Below are positions 1-8,287 of a DNA stretch of 64,000 nt, piece after piece. How positions within the stretch are numbered: the first letter of the stretch is position 1; every line of letters begins with the position of its first letter. The DNA lies in contig NZ_LT629775.1 in NCBI RefSeq assembly GCF_900105395.1, forward strand, positions 868,001 to 932,000. The letters are read 5' to 3'. Source of the stretch: Streptomyces sp. TLI_053. GTDB taxonomy: Bacteria; Actinomycetota; Actinomycetes; Streptomycetales; Streptomycetaceae. The notes under the pieces are model-generated. The model searched no databases. It saw only the letters and a list, made by a program, of their open reading frames with translations, and was not told where the DNA came from. A program made the translations under genes and the position numbers.

Positions 1-125
1 ACGGGCTGGCGGCGATCATGGAGTCGCACTTCCGGTACGAGGAGCGGGTGATCGGCGCGGCGCTCGACCGCACGGTCCCGGACGGCGACTGGCCGGAGCC
101 GGTCTTCCGCCCGCTCCGGACGTGA
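1..125 (+). CDS. Hemerythrin-like (HHE) domain protein, C-terminal end only
   Basis: This is the last 40 codons of a gene whose start lies left of the window; the frame starts at base 3 and the TGA is at 123-125. The visible protein contains MESHFRYEER, which resembles the H-x3-E/HxxxE iron-ligand helix near the C-terminus of HHE cation-binding (hemerythrin-like) proteins. Such proteins bind a di-iron centre and act in oxygen, NO or iron handling in the cytoplasm. A strong hairpin follows 40 nt downstream, so this is the end of its transcription unit. Only a short piece is visible, so the family call is tentative. Confidence 0.5.
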   Translation, partial: GLAAIMESHFRYEERVIGAALDRTVPDGDWPEPVFRPLRT

Positions 126-164
126 CCCCGCGACGGTGACACCCCCGGGCGGCGCCCCACTCAC

Positions 165-210
165 CCGGGACCGGGACCGCCCCCCCCGGAGGGCCCGGTC
201 CCGGTCCCGG
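165..210 (+). terminator. Strong hairpin terminator after the hemerythrin-like gene
   Basis: Perfect 15-bp inverted repeat, CCGGGACCGGGACCG at 165-179 and its complement at 196-210, with a 16-nt loop. It lies 40 nt after the stop and 100 nt before the P450 start. There is no T-tract, as is common for actinomycete terminators. Confidence 0.7.
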
Positions 211-309
211 ATCCGTTCGGGACCAGGATCCGGCCCGGCCCCGGCCCCGGATCCGGCCCGGGCCGGGGGCCGTGTCGGGCCCTCCGGGGCGCCCGGCGAG
301 AATGACCCG

Positions 310-1548
310 GTGACCACAGTTCTGAACCCCGCCGACGCCGCGTTCGCCCGCGACCCCTACCCGTACTACGCGGGGCTGCGCGCGCGGGGCCCGGCAGCCC
401 GGGTGGACCTGTCCAACGGGACCTCGGCCTGGCTGGTGACCGGCTACCGCCAGGCCCGGGCGGTGCTGGCCGACGCCCGGTTCTCCAACGTCCCGGCGCC
501 GCGGGCCGACGGGTCCGCCCGGGTGGGACCGGCGGCCGGAGCCCGGTCCGTGCTGGAGCGCCACATGCTCAACACCGACGGCGCCGAGCACCGCCGCCTG
601 CGCCGGCTGGCCTCGGTGGCCTTCACCCCCCGCCGGGTGGACGCCCTCGGCGAGCGGATCGCCCGGCTCACCGAGGAGGTGATCGGCGGGCTCGCGGAAC
701 GCCTCGACCGCGAAGGGAGCGCCGACCTCGTCGACGACTTCGCCTTCCCGCTGCCCGTCCTGGTGATCGGCGAGATCCTCGGCGTGCCCGAGGAGGACCG
801 GGCGGACCTGCGCAGCTGGACCTACCGGGTCGGCTCCCCGGCCGGCGCCCTCGCCCCCGGCGAGATCGACGACGCGTGGCAGAGCCTGCACCGGTACTTC
901 ACCGGGCTCATCGCGGCCAAGCGGCAGCAGCCCGGCGAGGACCTGTTCAGCCTGCTCGCCGCCGACCGGGACGCCGAGGCGCTGGACGACACCGAACTGC
1001 TGGCGATGGCGTTCCTGCTGCTCTTCGCGGGCTACGAGACGACCATGAACCTGCTCGCCTCCGCCTCGCTGCTGCTGCTCGGCCACCCCGGCGAGCTGGC
1101 CGCGGCCCGCCGGGAGGGCGAGACCCGGTGGGCCGCGGTGGTCGAGGAGACGCTGCGCCACGCCAGCCCGTTGGAGGGCACCACCTGGCGGCGCACCCGC
1201 GAGGAGGTCGACCTCGGCTCCGGCACGGTCGTCCCGGCCGACTCCTCCGTCCTGGTCGTCCTGGCGGCCGCCAACCGCGACCCGGAGGTCTTCCCCGACC
1301 CGGACGCCTTCCGGCCCGGCCGGTTCGCCCCCGGTGACGGCCGGGCCCTGCCGCACGTCGCCTTCGGGCACGGCCCGCACATCTGCCTCGGCGCCCGGCT
1401 GGCCCGGCTGGAGGCGACGATCGCCCTGCCCCGGCTGTTCGACGCCCTGCCCGCGCTGTCCCTCGCCGCCGACCCCGCCGCTCTGCCGTACCGGCCGGGC
1501 CTCCTGGTGCGCGGCCCCCGCAGCCTCCCGGTCCGCCGGAAGGGCTGA
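310..1548 (+). CDS. Cytochrome P450
   Basis: Predicted 412-aa heme-thiolate monooxygenase of the bacterial soluble class, fed by a ferredoxin and ferredoxin reductase not encoded nearby. Visible motifs in order are the I-helix AGYETT (about residues 240-245), the K-helix ExxR as EETLR, and the heme loop FGHGPHICLG with axial Cys359. I chose the GTG at 310, which gives VTTVLNPADAAFARDPYPYY, a normal P450 N-terminus. The frame stays open upstream to 136, but that part overlaps the preceding terminator and codes only Arg/Pro/Gly-rich nonsense. The gene stands alone and is convergent with the deacetylase. No biosynthetic partner is beside it, so the substrate cannot be predicted. Confidence 0.92.
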   Translation: MTTVLNPADAAFARDPYPYYAGLRARGPAARVDLSNGTSAWLVTGYRQARAVLADARFSNVPAPRADGSARVGPAAGARSVLERHMLNTDGAEHRRLRRLASVAFTPRRVDALGERIARLTEEVIGGLAERLDREGSADLVDDFAFPLPVLVIGEILGVPEEDRADLRSWTYRVGSPAGALAPGEIDDAWQSLHRYFTGLIAAKRQQPGEDLFSLLAADRDAEALDDTELLAMAFLLLFAGYETTMNLLASASLLLLGHPGELAAARREGETRWAAVVEETLRHASPLEGTTWRRTREEVDLGSGTVVPADSSVLVVLAAANRDPEVFPDPDAFRPGRFAPGDGRALPHVAFGHGPHICLGARLARLEATIALPRLFDALPALSLAADPAALPYRPGLLVRGPRSLPVRRKG

Positions 1549-1567
1549 CCCCGGGGGAACGGCAACC

Positions 1568-1638
1568 CCACCGGCCTCCCGGCGCCGGCACCCCGGCACC
1601 GGCACCCCGGCGCCCGCGCCCCGCCACCGGCCTCCCGG
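1568..1638. repeat. 15-bp direct repeats between convergent genes
   Basis: CCACCGGCCTCCCGG occurs at 1568-1582 and again at 1624-1638. The DNA between is a GGCACC/CCGGCG-rich set of short direct and inverted repeats. It lies between the P450 stop and the convergent deacetylase stop and may help end transcription from both sides. Confidence 0.55.
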
Positions 1639-1671
1639 TGCCGCCCGCGCCCGGAACCGGCCCCCGGTCGG

Positions 1672-2547
1672 TCAGCGCTCGGGGAAGGAGAAGGTCCGGC
1701 CCTCCGCCCTGAGCCGGGGCAGCAGCCGCTCCAGCGCCTCGACGGTCTGGGCGCGGTTGCCCCCGCCGTCGTGCAGCAGCACCGTCGGGCCCCGGCGGAG
1801 CTGCTCCTCGACGGTCTCGACGATCCGGTCCGCGCCGGGCCGTTCGAAGTCCCGGGTGTCGACGTTCCAGCCCAACGGGCGCATGCCGTGCGCGGCGGCG
1901 ATCTGACGGCTCTCCGGCGTGAAGGCACCACCGGGGGCCCGGTAGTAGGGGACGGGCGCCCCGCCGGTGGCGTCCTGGATCATCCGCAGCCCGTCCAGGA
2001 TCTCCCGTTCCTGGTACCCGACGTCCTTGTGGTCCATGGCCGTGTCGTGGCTCACCGAGTGGTTGCACAGCCGGTGGCCGGCCGCGACCACCTGGCGGGC
2101 GAGCTCGGGACGGGCCCGGGCGTCGGGACCCAGCATGCAGAAGACGGCCTTGACCCCGTTGCGGGCCAGGACGTCCAGTATCCGCGGCGTCCACTGCGGG
2201 TCCGGCCCGTCGTCGACGGTCAGGTTGACGGTGTTCCCGGCGTCCTCGGAACGGCGGGAGATGCTCATGTCGACCACCGGCGCGGGCAGCCCCGGCACCG
2301 GCCCGGCCCCGGTACCGGTACCCGTACCCGTACCGGCCGCGGACGGGGAGCCGGTGAGGCCCGGCAGGTGCTCGGGGCCCTTCATCAGCACCCCGGCCGC
2401 GCCCAGAAGGGTCACGGTGGCGGCGCCCAGGACGGCGGTCCGCAACAGGGCGGTGCGGCGCCGGGAGGCGCGCGACGGCCCGCCGAGGCGGGGGTACCAG
2501 CTGGACGGGGTGGCGTCGGACGGCTTCGGCTCCTGCTGCGGGCGCAC
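1672..2547 (-). CDS. Secreted or membrane-anchored polysaccharide deacetylase (NodB domain)
   Basis: Predicted 291-aa carbohydrate esterase 4 family protein that would remove N-acetyl groups from peptidoglycan, chitin oligomers or similar polymers outside the cell. Visible features are an N-terminal hydrophobic segment (LLRTAVLGAATVTLLGAAG), a Gly/Thr-rich linker, the NodB motif 1 with the catalytic and metal Asp pair (LTVDDGPDP), and the metal-binding HSxxH in NHSVSHD. The GTG at 2547 is preferred because GAGGAG lies 5-7 nt upstream. The frame continues to 2685 without protein-like composition. It is divergent from the two-component operon, so the regulator might control it. Confidence 0.87.
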   Translation of the reverse strand: MRPQQEPKPSDATPSSWYPRLGGPSRASRRRTALLRTAVLGAATVTLLGAAGVLMKGPEHLPGLTGSPSAAGTGTGTGTGAGPVPGLPAPVVDMSISRRSEDAGNTVNLTVDDGPDPQWTPRILDVLARNGVKAVFCMLGPDARARPELARQVVAAGHRLCNHSVSHDTAMDHKDVGYQEREILDGLRMIQDATGGAPVPYYRAPGGAFTPESRQIAAAHGMRPLGWNVDTRDFERPGADRIVETVEEQLRRGPTVLLHDGGGNRAQTVEALERLLPRLRAEGRTFSFPER

Positions 2548-2634
2548 GCTGCTCCTCGGAGGGGGACGGGCCGGTGGTCCCGGCGGACTGCCGGACGGCG
2601 TGTCCACCACCCTCGGCCGCGCGCTTGCGGGGCC

Positions 2635-2652
2635 TGTGAGCCGTGTGTGAGC
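2635..2652 (+). promoter_or_regulatory. Direct repeat TGTGAGC, 11-bp spacing, candidate response-regulator box
   Basis: TGTGAGC at 2635-2641 is repeated exactly at 2646-2652, one helical turn apart. OmpR/PhoB-type regulators bind such head-to-tail heptamers. The site lies about 75 nt upstream of the OmpR-family regulator gene, in the divergent region shared with the deacetylase. Confidence 0.45.
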
Positions 2653-2724
2653 GTTTCGCAACAAGGCGCCCCGGACCCGTGCCACAGCCGCGTTTCCGCA
2701 GGTGGAGGCCTGATACTGGCGGTC

Positions 2725-3405
2725 ATGTCACGGGTACTGCTGATCGAGGACGACGACTCGGTGCGGGAGGCGCTGGCCCTGGGCCTGCGCCGCCAGGGCC
2801 ACGAGGTGCGCACCGCCGCCTCGGGCGAGGAAGGGCTGGAGCGGGCGCACCGGGAGCCGCCGGAGATCGTCGTGCTGGACCTCATGCTGCCCGGGATCGA
2901 CGGCTTCGAGGTGTGCCGGCGGCTGCGCGGGGCCGGGCCCACCCCGGTGATCATGCTGACCGCGCGCGGCGACGACGTGGACACCGTGCTCGGCCTGGAG
3001 GCCGGGGCCGACGACTACGTGGTCAAGCCCGCGCAGTCCCGGGTCCTGGACGCCCGGATCCGGGCGGTACTGCGGCGGGCGGGCACCGCCGGGGCCGAGG
3101 CCGACCGGGAGGCGCACGGCGACCTGGTGCTGGACCGGGCCGCGCTGACCGTCACCAAGCGCGGCACCCCGCTGCCGCTCGCGCCCGGCGACCTGCGGCT
3201 GCTGCTGGAGCTGGCCGCCTCGCCCGGGCGGGTGCTCAGCCGCGAGCAGTTGCTCGAATCCGTGTGGGGGCTGGGCCGCCAGGACGACATCCGTCTGGTG
3301 GACGCGGGTGTCAACCGGCTCCGGGCCAAGATCGAGGACAGCCCCGCCGCACCCCGTTACATCCAGACCGTGCGCGGCTTCGGCTACCGCTTCGGTCCGC
3401 TGTGA
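2725..3405 (+). CDS. OmpR/PhoB-family response regulator (AfsQ1/CseB-like)
   Basis: Predicted 226-aa regulator. The receiver domain (about 1-115) has the acidic pair IEDDD, phosphoacceptor Asp52 in VLDLMLPGIDG, the LTA threonine motif and Lys101 in VVKP. A winged-helix DNA-binding domain follows (about 125-225) with a normal ending, VRGFGYRF. The stretch VVKPAQSRVLDARIRAVLRRAG resembles Streptomyces AfsQ1 more than CseB, but this is from memory and not an alignment. The gene overlaps the histidine kinase by 4 nt (GTGA) and is followed by a lipoprotein. Family membership is certain; orthology is not. Confidence 0.93.
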   Translation: MSRVLLIEDDDSVREALALGLRRQGHEVRTAASGEEGLERAHREPPEIVVLDLMLPGIDGFEVCRRLRGAGPTPVIMLTARGDDVDTVLGLEAGADDYVVKPAQSRVLDARIRAVLRRAGTAGAEADREAHGDLVLDRAALTVTKRGTPLPLAPGDLRLLLELAASPGRVLSREQLLESVWGLGRQDDIRLVDAGVNRLRAKIEDSPAAPRYIQTVRGFGYRFGPL

Positions 3406-4892
3406 CGAGCGCTCCGTCCTCCCCGCCGGGGCCGCCCGCCGGGAGGACCGTTCCGCGCCGGGTCCGGCTGCGCCGGGCGATCGCCGGGCTGCGGCCCCGG
3501 CTGCTGGCCGCGTTCGTGGCCGTCGCCGCGCTGAGCGCGCTGGCCACCGCGGCCCTCACCTACCGCGCCGCCACCAACTCCACCCTGGAACTCACCCAGG
3601 ACACCGCCCTGGACGAGCTGCGCCGCCGGGTCGACGTGCTCGCCCCGGCCCTGCCGTTCCCGCCCACCCAGGGCGAACTCGACCGGCTGGCGGGACAGTT
3701 GTCCGGCACCCGAGGATTCCGGGACTGGCGGGTACTGGCCGCCCGGGGCACCGACCACTCGGAGTGGACCCAGCCGTTCGCCGTGCCGGCGGCCCTGGAA
3801 CGGACCGTGGGCGCCGGCCACGCCGCGTTCCAGCGGTTCACGACCGACGACCGCCCCTGGCTCGCCGTCGGCATCCCGGTCACCTACGCCGCCGAGCCCC
3901 GGACCGCCTCCGGCCTCGCCGTCTACGCCGTCCTGCCGCTCGACCGCGAGCAGAGCGCGGCGAACGGCCTGCTCGCCGCGGCCGCCGGGGCCGGCGCGTT
4001 CGCCGCCGTGCTCGCCGCGGGCCTCGCCCTGCTGGCGGCCCGCCAGGTCCTGCGGCCGGTCCGTGCGCTGGGCGACGCCGCCCACGCCCTCGCCCAGGGC
4101 CGGCTCGACACCCGGCTGACCGTCACCGGCCACGACGAACTCGCCCAGCTCTCCAAGACCTTCAACCACACCGCCCGGACCCTCCAGGGCACCATCGAGG
4201 AGCTGCGGGCCGTGGAGTCCCAGGGCCGCCGGTTCGCCGCCGACGTCTCGCACGAACTGCGCACCCCGCTGGCCGCCATGGTCGCCGTCACCGACATCCT
4301 CGACGAGGACGCCGAACAGCTGCCCGCCGACACCGCGACCGCCCTGCGCATGATCAGCAACGAGACCGGACGGCTCACCCGGCTGGTCAACGACCTGATC
4401 GAGATCTCCCGGCTGGACGCCGGCGCCGCGCCCCTGCACACCGAGGACGTCGACGCCGTCACCGCCGTCCGCGAGACCCTGGACCTGCGCGGCTGGGGCG
4501 AGGGGATCGTGCTGGACCTGCCGCCCGCCCTGCCGGTGCGCCTCGACCCGCGCCGCTTCGACGTCGTCGTCGCCAACCTGGTCGGCAACGCCCTGCGGCA
4601 CGGCCGGCCGCCGGTCCGGCTGGCCCTGCGGGAGGCCGACGGCGACCTCGTGCTGACCGTGACCGACCACGGGCCCGGCGTCCCGGCCGCCGAACTGCCG
4701 CACCTGTTCGACCGCTTCTACAAGGCCGACCGGGCCCGCCGGCGCTCGGAGGGGAGCGGGCTCGGCCTGGCCATCGCGCAGGAGAACGCCCGGCTGCACG
4801 GCGGACTGATCGAGGCCGCCGACGCGCCCGGCGGGGGCGCGGTGTTCACCCTCGTCCTGCCGCTCGGCAACGACCGGGAGGAGCAGCGGTGA
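3402..4892 (+). CDS. Membrane sensor histidine kinase
   Basis: Predicted 496-aa partner of the upstream response regulator. It has a transmembrane helix near residues 33-53, an extracytoplasmic sensor region of roughly 135 residues, a second helix near 190-210, a HAMP linker, the HisKA dimerisation box with phospho-His284 in SHELRTP, the N-box NLVGNALRHG, and the G boxes DHGPGVP and GSGLGLAIA. The start is the GTG that overlaps the regulator stop, which fits translational coupling. The C-terminal end runs directly into a set of degenerate repeats carrying the ribosome site of the next gene. Confidence 0.94.
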   Translation: MTSAPSSPPGPPAGRTVPRRVRLRRAIAGLRPRLLAAFVAVAALSALATAALTYRAATNSTLELTQDTALDELRRRVDVLAPALPFPPTQGELDRLAGQLSGTRGFRDWRVLAARGTDHSEWTQPFAVPAALERTVGAGHAAFQRFTTDDRPWLAVGIPVTYAAEPRTASGLAVYAVLPLDREQSAANGLLAAAAGAGAFAAVLAAGLALLAARQVLRPVRALGDAAHALAQGRLDTRLTVTGHDELAQLSKTFNHTARTLQGTIEELRAVESQGRRFAADVSHELRTPLAAMVAVTDILDEDAEQLPADTATALRMISNETGRLTRLVNDLIEISRLDAGAAPLHTEDVDAVTAVRETLDLRGWGEGIVLDLPPALPVRLDPRRFDVVVANLVGNALRHGRPPVRLALREADGDLVLTVTDHGPGVPAAELPHLFDRFYKADRARRRSEGSGLGLAIAQENARLHGGLIEAADAPGGGAVFTLVLPLGNDREEQR

Positions 4893-4992
4893 GCGTCGCC
4901 GAGGAACGGCGGGGAGGGACCGGGAAAAGCAGCGGTGAGCGTCATGGAAGAGCAACGACGAGCGTCACGGAGGAACAGCAGCGGTGAACGTC
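4876..4992 (+). repeat. Triplicated Shine-Dalgarno/start-like repeat before the lipoprotein gene
   Basis: A block of the type GGAGGARCAGCGGTGARCGTC is seen three times, at about 4876-4897, 4921-4943 and 4966-4992. A fourth partial copy, GACGAGCGTC, is near 4958-4967. Each full copy places a purine-rich site a few bases before a GTG. Only the last copy opens a long reading frame (the lipoprotein); the first overlaps the kinase stop. Confidence 0.6.
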
Positions 4993-5463
4993 CCCCTTCG
5001 CACCGCCGCGGCGGCCGCCCTGCTGCTGGCGGTCGCGGGCTGCTCCGTCACCGGCACCGGGGCCGTCCGCAGCGGGCTGCCGGCGACCGGTGTCCAGCCC
5101 GGCACCCGCCTGTACTTCCCGGGACCGGAGGGGCTGCGGCCGGTCGTCCGCGCCGACAGCCCGCGCGAGGACCTGCAACAGACCCTCGACACCCTGCTCG
5201 CCGGGCCGGACCCGGCGGAGCAGCGCGCCGGCCTCTACACCGCCCTCCCCGCCGGCGGCCGGGTCGAGGCCGTCGGCAGCCCCGGCACCGTCACCCTGCG
5301 GCTGTCCTGGTCGACCGCCGCTCTGACCACCACCGCCGTCCAGCAGTTGGTCTGCACGGCCGAGGACGCGCCCACCGCCGGGCCTCCGCCCCAGGTCGCC
5401 GTCCTCAGCAGCGACGCCCCCGGGCCGGTCCGCCAGCAGTGCGACCTGCACCGCACGGACTGA
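4984..5463 (+). CDS. Lipoprotein with GerMN domain
   Basis: Predicted 159-aa secreted lipoprotein. A short lipoprotein signal ends in the lipobox LAVAGC, with the lipidated Cys near residue 20. The rest, with TRLYFPGPEGLRPVVR and DLQQTLDTLLAGP, has the pattern of a GerMN domain, a fold found in spore-germination and cell-envelope proteins. GTG start with GAGGAA upstream. It is the third gene of the two-component operon, so it may act as an envelope sensor or accessory for the kinase, as lipoproteins do in some actinomycete sensor systems. That role is inference. Confidence 0.8.
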   Translation: MNVPLRTAAAAALLLAVAGCSVTGTGAVRSGLPATGVQPGTRLYFPGPEGLRPVVRADSPREDLQQTLDTLLAGPDPAEQRAGLYTALPAGGRVEAVGSPGTVTLRLSWSTAALTTTAVQQLVCTAEDAPTAGPPPQVAVLSSDAPGPVRQQCDLHRTD

Positions 5464-5532
5464 CCCGCGGAGGAGTCCCGGGGGCCGCCGACCACGGGGC
5501 CCGCCGGCCGCGAGGCTGCCCGGATCCCTCCC

Positions 5533-5553
5533 TATGTCAATGAAGTTGTCATA
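5533..5553 (+). promoter_or_regulatory. Imperfect palindrome, probable TetR operator
   Basis: TATGTCAA and TTGTCATA flank a 5-nt centre, giving 8-bp arms with one mismatched pair in an otherwise GC-rich region. It ends 10 nt before the chosen TetR start. An alternative ATG at 5534 lies inside the palindrome, which argues against using that start. Confidence 0.5.
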
Positions 5554-5563
5554 TCCTGCCGCC

Positions 5564-6274
5564 ATGACCGAACGCGTGGTTCCCGAGCCCGAGCGGAAGC
5601 GCCGCCGGCCCACCAAACAGGGCGTCGTCCTGTCCGCCGAGCTGATCGTCGACACCGCGCTGCGGCTGATCGGTCTGCACGGCGCCGAGGCACTCACCGT
5701 CCGGCGGCTCGGGGCCGCGCTCGGCGCCGACCCCAGCGCGGTGTACCGCTACTTCCACAGCACCGACGACCTGCTGATCGCCATCGCGGACGAACTCATC
5801 GGCCGCGCCCAGAACGGCTGGCGGCCCACCGGCGACTGGCGGGCCGACCTGCGCGCCATCGGCCTGCGCATCCACGCCGCCTACCAGGCCCACCCCCAGG
5901 CCGCCCTGCTCGCCGCCCACCGCACCACCGGCCGGGCCAACGAGATCACCGCCGTCGAGAACATCCTCGGCATACTGCGCGACGCCGGTTTCCCGGACCC
6001 GGAGGCCGTCCGCGTCTACCACGCCTTCGTCGACCAGAGCCTCGGCTTCGCCGCCCTCGACGCCGCCGCCCTCGCCCTGCCCTCGAGCGCTCTGAGCGCC
6101 GACTACCAGGTCTGGCAGAGCTCCTACGCGCGCCTCGACGCCACCACCCACCCCCACATCGCGGCCACCGCGCACCTGCTGGCGGCCGACATGAACCGCA
6201 GCGCGTACCCGCAGGCGCTCGACCTGCTGCTGGAGGCCGCCGAGGCCCGGCTGCGGGCACCGCGTGAGGCGTGA
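5564..6274 (+). CDS. TetR/AcrR-family transcriptional regulator
   Basis: Predicted 236-aa repressor. After a basic N-terminal tail (ERKRRRPTKQG), the helix-turn-helix domain runs from about residue 20 to 70 with the typical end DPSAVYRYFHSTDDLL. The C-terminal ligand and dimer domain is alanine-rich. The ATG at 5564 is chosen because the ORF's first ATG lies within an operator-like palindrome. No divergent target gene is present: the lipoprotein is upstream on the same strand and the gene is followed by a repeat-rich spacer. It is probably autoregulatory. Confidence 0.88.
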   Translation: MTERVVPEPERKRRRPTKQGVVLSAELIVDTALRLIGLHGAEALTVRRLGAALGADPSAVYRYFHSTDDLLIAIADELIGRAQNGWRPTGDWRADLRAIGLRIHAAYQAHPQAALLAAHRTTGRANEITAVENILGILRDAGFPDPEAVRVYHAFVDQSLGFAALDAAALALPSSALSADYQVWQSSYARLDATTHPHIAATAHLLAADMNRSAYPQALDLLLEAAEARLRAPREA

Positions 6275-6315
6275 GCGCGAGGCGTGAGGCGTGAGCGTGA
6301 GGCGTGAGCGTGAGC
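6263..6315 (+). repeat. GCGTGAG tandem repeats at the end of the TetR gene
   Basis: GCGTGAG/GAGGC units repeat about seven times, starting within the last codons of the TetR gene and running into the spacer. The remaining spacer to 6522 holds no gene that I can support. Confidence 0.6.
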
Positions 6316-6522
6316 AGCGCGCCGGGTCCGGGGCGAGGTGGCCGCTGGAAGGCCGGTGGAAGAACATTCGCCGTCACCGCGGGCGGGCCCGCCCCGGCTG
6401 ACCTGCGGCGCGGTGGGGCGGCCGGCCCGCGGGCCGGCGGCGCGGAGGCTTCCGACGGCCGGGCGGGCGTCCGAGGATACGGCGGGATCCCGACGGACCA
6501 CGCCTGAAGGGCAGTTCACGCC

Positions 6523-7623
6523 ATGCTTCGCCACGTCCCCCGCCTCGGTGCCCGGCTCGCCCCGGCCCTCGCCCTCGCCTCCGCGCTCGTCCTCTCCGCC
6601 GGCGGCCCCGCCCTCGCCGACCCGGCGAGCCTGCCCAACGCCCAGGACCTCGTCGGCGTCGGCGCGCAGGCGACCGAGAGCCTGCTGAGCCGGTTCGCCA
6701 CCGACTACAACGCCGCCCTGACCGCCGGCGGCGACACCACCTCGCCCCGGCTGTCCGGCTGGGACTCCACCCCGGCGGCCCCGATCGTCCCCAAGTACGG
6801 GTCGGTGACGATCTGGCGCCCGTTCAGCACGGACGCCGGCCTGATGGCCATCGACATGTACACCTCGTCCAGCATCGACTACGCCCGCGCGGCCCGGCCG
6901 CCCCGGCCCACCGACCCGGCCTACCTGAACTTCGTCGCGATGGCCAAGGACGCCGTCAGCTGGGCCTCCCCCGCCGGCGGGAACGCCCCGGCCACCCTGA
7001 CGCCCGCCCAGCTCGTCGGCATCTACGCCTGCCAGATCACCAACTGGCGCCAGATCAGCCCCGCCCTGCCGGACGCCGTCATCCGCCCCTATGTGAGCGG
7101 CAACGTCACGGTGGACCGCTACGGCGTGCACGGGTCCGGGCTGGACTCCACCTCGTACTTCCTGGAGAAGATCGACTACGCCCGGGCGATCGGCCAGGAC
7201 CAGGTGACCGACCACTCCTGCGTCGGCGTCGTCGCCCGGGAGAACCAGGGCACCGACACCGTCCTCCAGGACCCGAACGCCCTCGTGCCGTACTCGGTCG
7301 GCCGCTACGTCGGCCAGGCGTACGGCGGCCACACCTCCCCCGGCGACGAGCCGGGGCCGCTCACGCCGCGCGCGATCAACGGCGTCGCCTCCGTCAACAC
7401 CACGGCGCATTCCATCAACGCGGCGTTCGCGGTGCTCCCGTTCGGCCGGATCGTCTCCAATGTCGTCCGGCAGAGCGAGTGGACCGCGCAGAACGCCCGG
7501 GGCGCCGCGCTGCGGAACGTCTTCGGCCCGGCCGGCTGGATCTGCGCGCACACCACGACCACCGTCCGTGACCAGGGCTTCCAGCCGCTGCCGGGTTCCG
7601 TGTGCGGGACCGTCATCCACTGA
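6523..7623 (+). CDS. Secreted periplasmic-binding-protein-like protein (PstS-like)
   Basis: Predicted 366-aa exported protein. It has a clear Sec signal (RLAPALALASALVLSAGGPALA, cut after ALA). The mature part contains DLVGVGAQATESLLSRF, AKDAVSW and LVGIYACQITNW, the pattern of PstS-like type II solute-binding proteins. Family members deliver an anion such as phosphate to an ABC permease or act in secretion and sensing. No transporter genes are adjacent, so it may act alone. A truncated relative lies at 26753-27712 on the other strand; both share the endings VFGP.GWICAH and LTPRAINGVASVNTTAHSIN versus LTLRSINTIAPVDAAQNIN. Confidence 0.75.
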   Translation: MLRHVPRLGARLAPALALASALVLSAGGPALADPASLPNAQDLVGVGAQATESLLSRFATDYNAALTAGGDTTSPRLSGWDSTPAAPIVPKYGSVTIWRPFSTDAGLMAIDMYTSSSIDYARAARPPRPTDPAYLNFVAMAKDAVSWASPAGGNAPATLTPAQLVGIYACQITNWRQISPALPDAVIRPYVSGNVTVDRYGVHGSGLDSTSYFLEKIDYARAIGQDQVTDHSCVGVVARENQGTDTVLQDPNALVPYSVGRYVGQAYGGHTSPGDEPGPLTPRAINGVASVNTTAHSINAAFAVLPFGRIVSNVVRQSEWTAQNARGAALRNVFGPAGWICAHTTTTVRDQGFQPLPGSVCGTVIH

Positions 7624-7640
7624 CCGTTCGCGGGGCGTCC

Positions 7641-7691
7641 GACGCCCGGTGCCCGGCCCGCCGTCCGTCAGCGGCCCGGGCACCGGGCGTC
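7641..7691. terminator. 16-bp-stem terminator between convergent genes
   Basis: GACGCCCGGTGCCCGG at 7641-7656 is perfectly complementary to 7676-7691 with a 19-nt loop. It lies 18 nt after the binding-protein stop and before the convergent DUF1801 gene end. Confidence 0.7.
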
Positions 7692-7731
7692 AGGCACCGG
7701 GCGTCAGGCGTCAGGCACCGGGCGTCAGGCA
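7676..7731. repeat. CACCGGGCGTCAGG tandem repeats
   Basis: The unit GGCACCGGGCGTCAGGC recurs three times with one shortened GCGTCAGGC copy between. It overlaps the right arm of the preceding terminator, so the repeats look like duplicated terminator arm. Confidence 0.6.
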
Positions 7732-8090
7732 ACCGTGCCCGGACGTGCCGCCGTGGCACGCAGCAGGTCCCCCAGCAGGACGAGGTCCACCGCCTGCGGC
7801 TTCCGGAAGCGCAGGCAGCCCTTGCCCATGTCCTGGGCGGCCAGACGTCCGGCGAAGGCGTCCCGCACGTCGGGGCGCATCAGGTAGAAGGAGATGTACT
7901 GCTTCTGGCTGGCGAAGGCGACCTCGGCGACCCCGTCCCGCTCGTACGCGGGCATGCCGTAGGCCATCACCTCGGTGAAGTCCGCCAGCTCGCGGCGGCA
8001 CAGCCCGCGGAGCTCGGTCAGCACCTCGCGACGGTCCTCGGGCACCTCGGCCAGGTAGCTTTCGACGTCCTTCGCGGTACTTCGCACCAT
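7725..8090 (-). CDS. DUF1801 (YdhG-like) family protein
   Basis: Predicted 121-aa small cytoplasmic protein. The pattern LTELRGLCRRELADFTEVMAYGMPAY followed by FASQKQYISFYLM matches DUF1801, a small alpha/beta fold of unknown biochemistry common in actinomycetes. The length is normal for the family. Its start region overlaps, on the opposite strand, a good AGGAGG-ATG pair at 8095-8104 that does not lead a convincing protein. Monocistronic; the repeat-rich segment beyond its stop is shared with the convergent binding-protein gene. Confidence 0.8.
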   Translation of the reverse strand: MVRSTAKDVESYLAEVPEDRREVLTELRGLCRRELADFTEVMAYGMPAYERDGVAEVAFASQKQYISFYLMRPDVRDAFAGRLAAQDMGKGCLRFRKPQAVDLVLLGDLLRATAARPGTVA

Positions 8091-8287
8091 TCCAGGAGGC
8101 TATGCCGGTGCGCAGGCTCCGGGCAAGGCCGGAGGCCCGGGCCCCCGGGCGGCCCGCGCCGCGGCGGACCGGAGCGACTGATCGGGGCCACCGGCCGGGG
8201 CGACCGATCGGGGCGGCGTGTCGAACGCCCGATCGCCGCTCCCGGCGAGAGGGTGACCGGCGGGGGATCCCACGAGGAGGAGCGAGA

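Noticed and set aside
16..1605. Long minus-strand frame opposite the P450 gene
   Set aside because: Antisense shadow created by high GC third positions; Gly/Arg/Val-rich, no domain, and the P450 on the plus strand is unmistakable.
5534..5563. Upstream ATG for the first TetR gene
   Set aside because: It lies inside the operator-like palindrome and adds ten residues that are not family-like.
8102..8287. ATG with a perfect AGGAGG, giving an N-terminal extension of the VOC protein
   Set aside because: The extra 62 residues are almost all Arg, Pro and Gly, and ATG 8288 has its own strong GAGGAGGAG site and the family's normal N-terminus.
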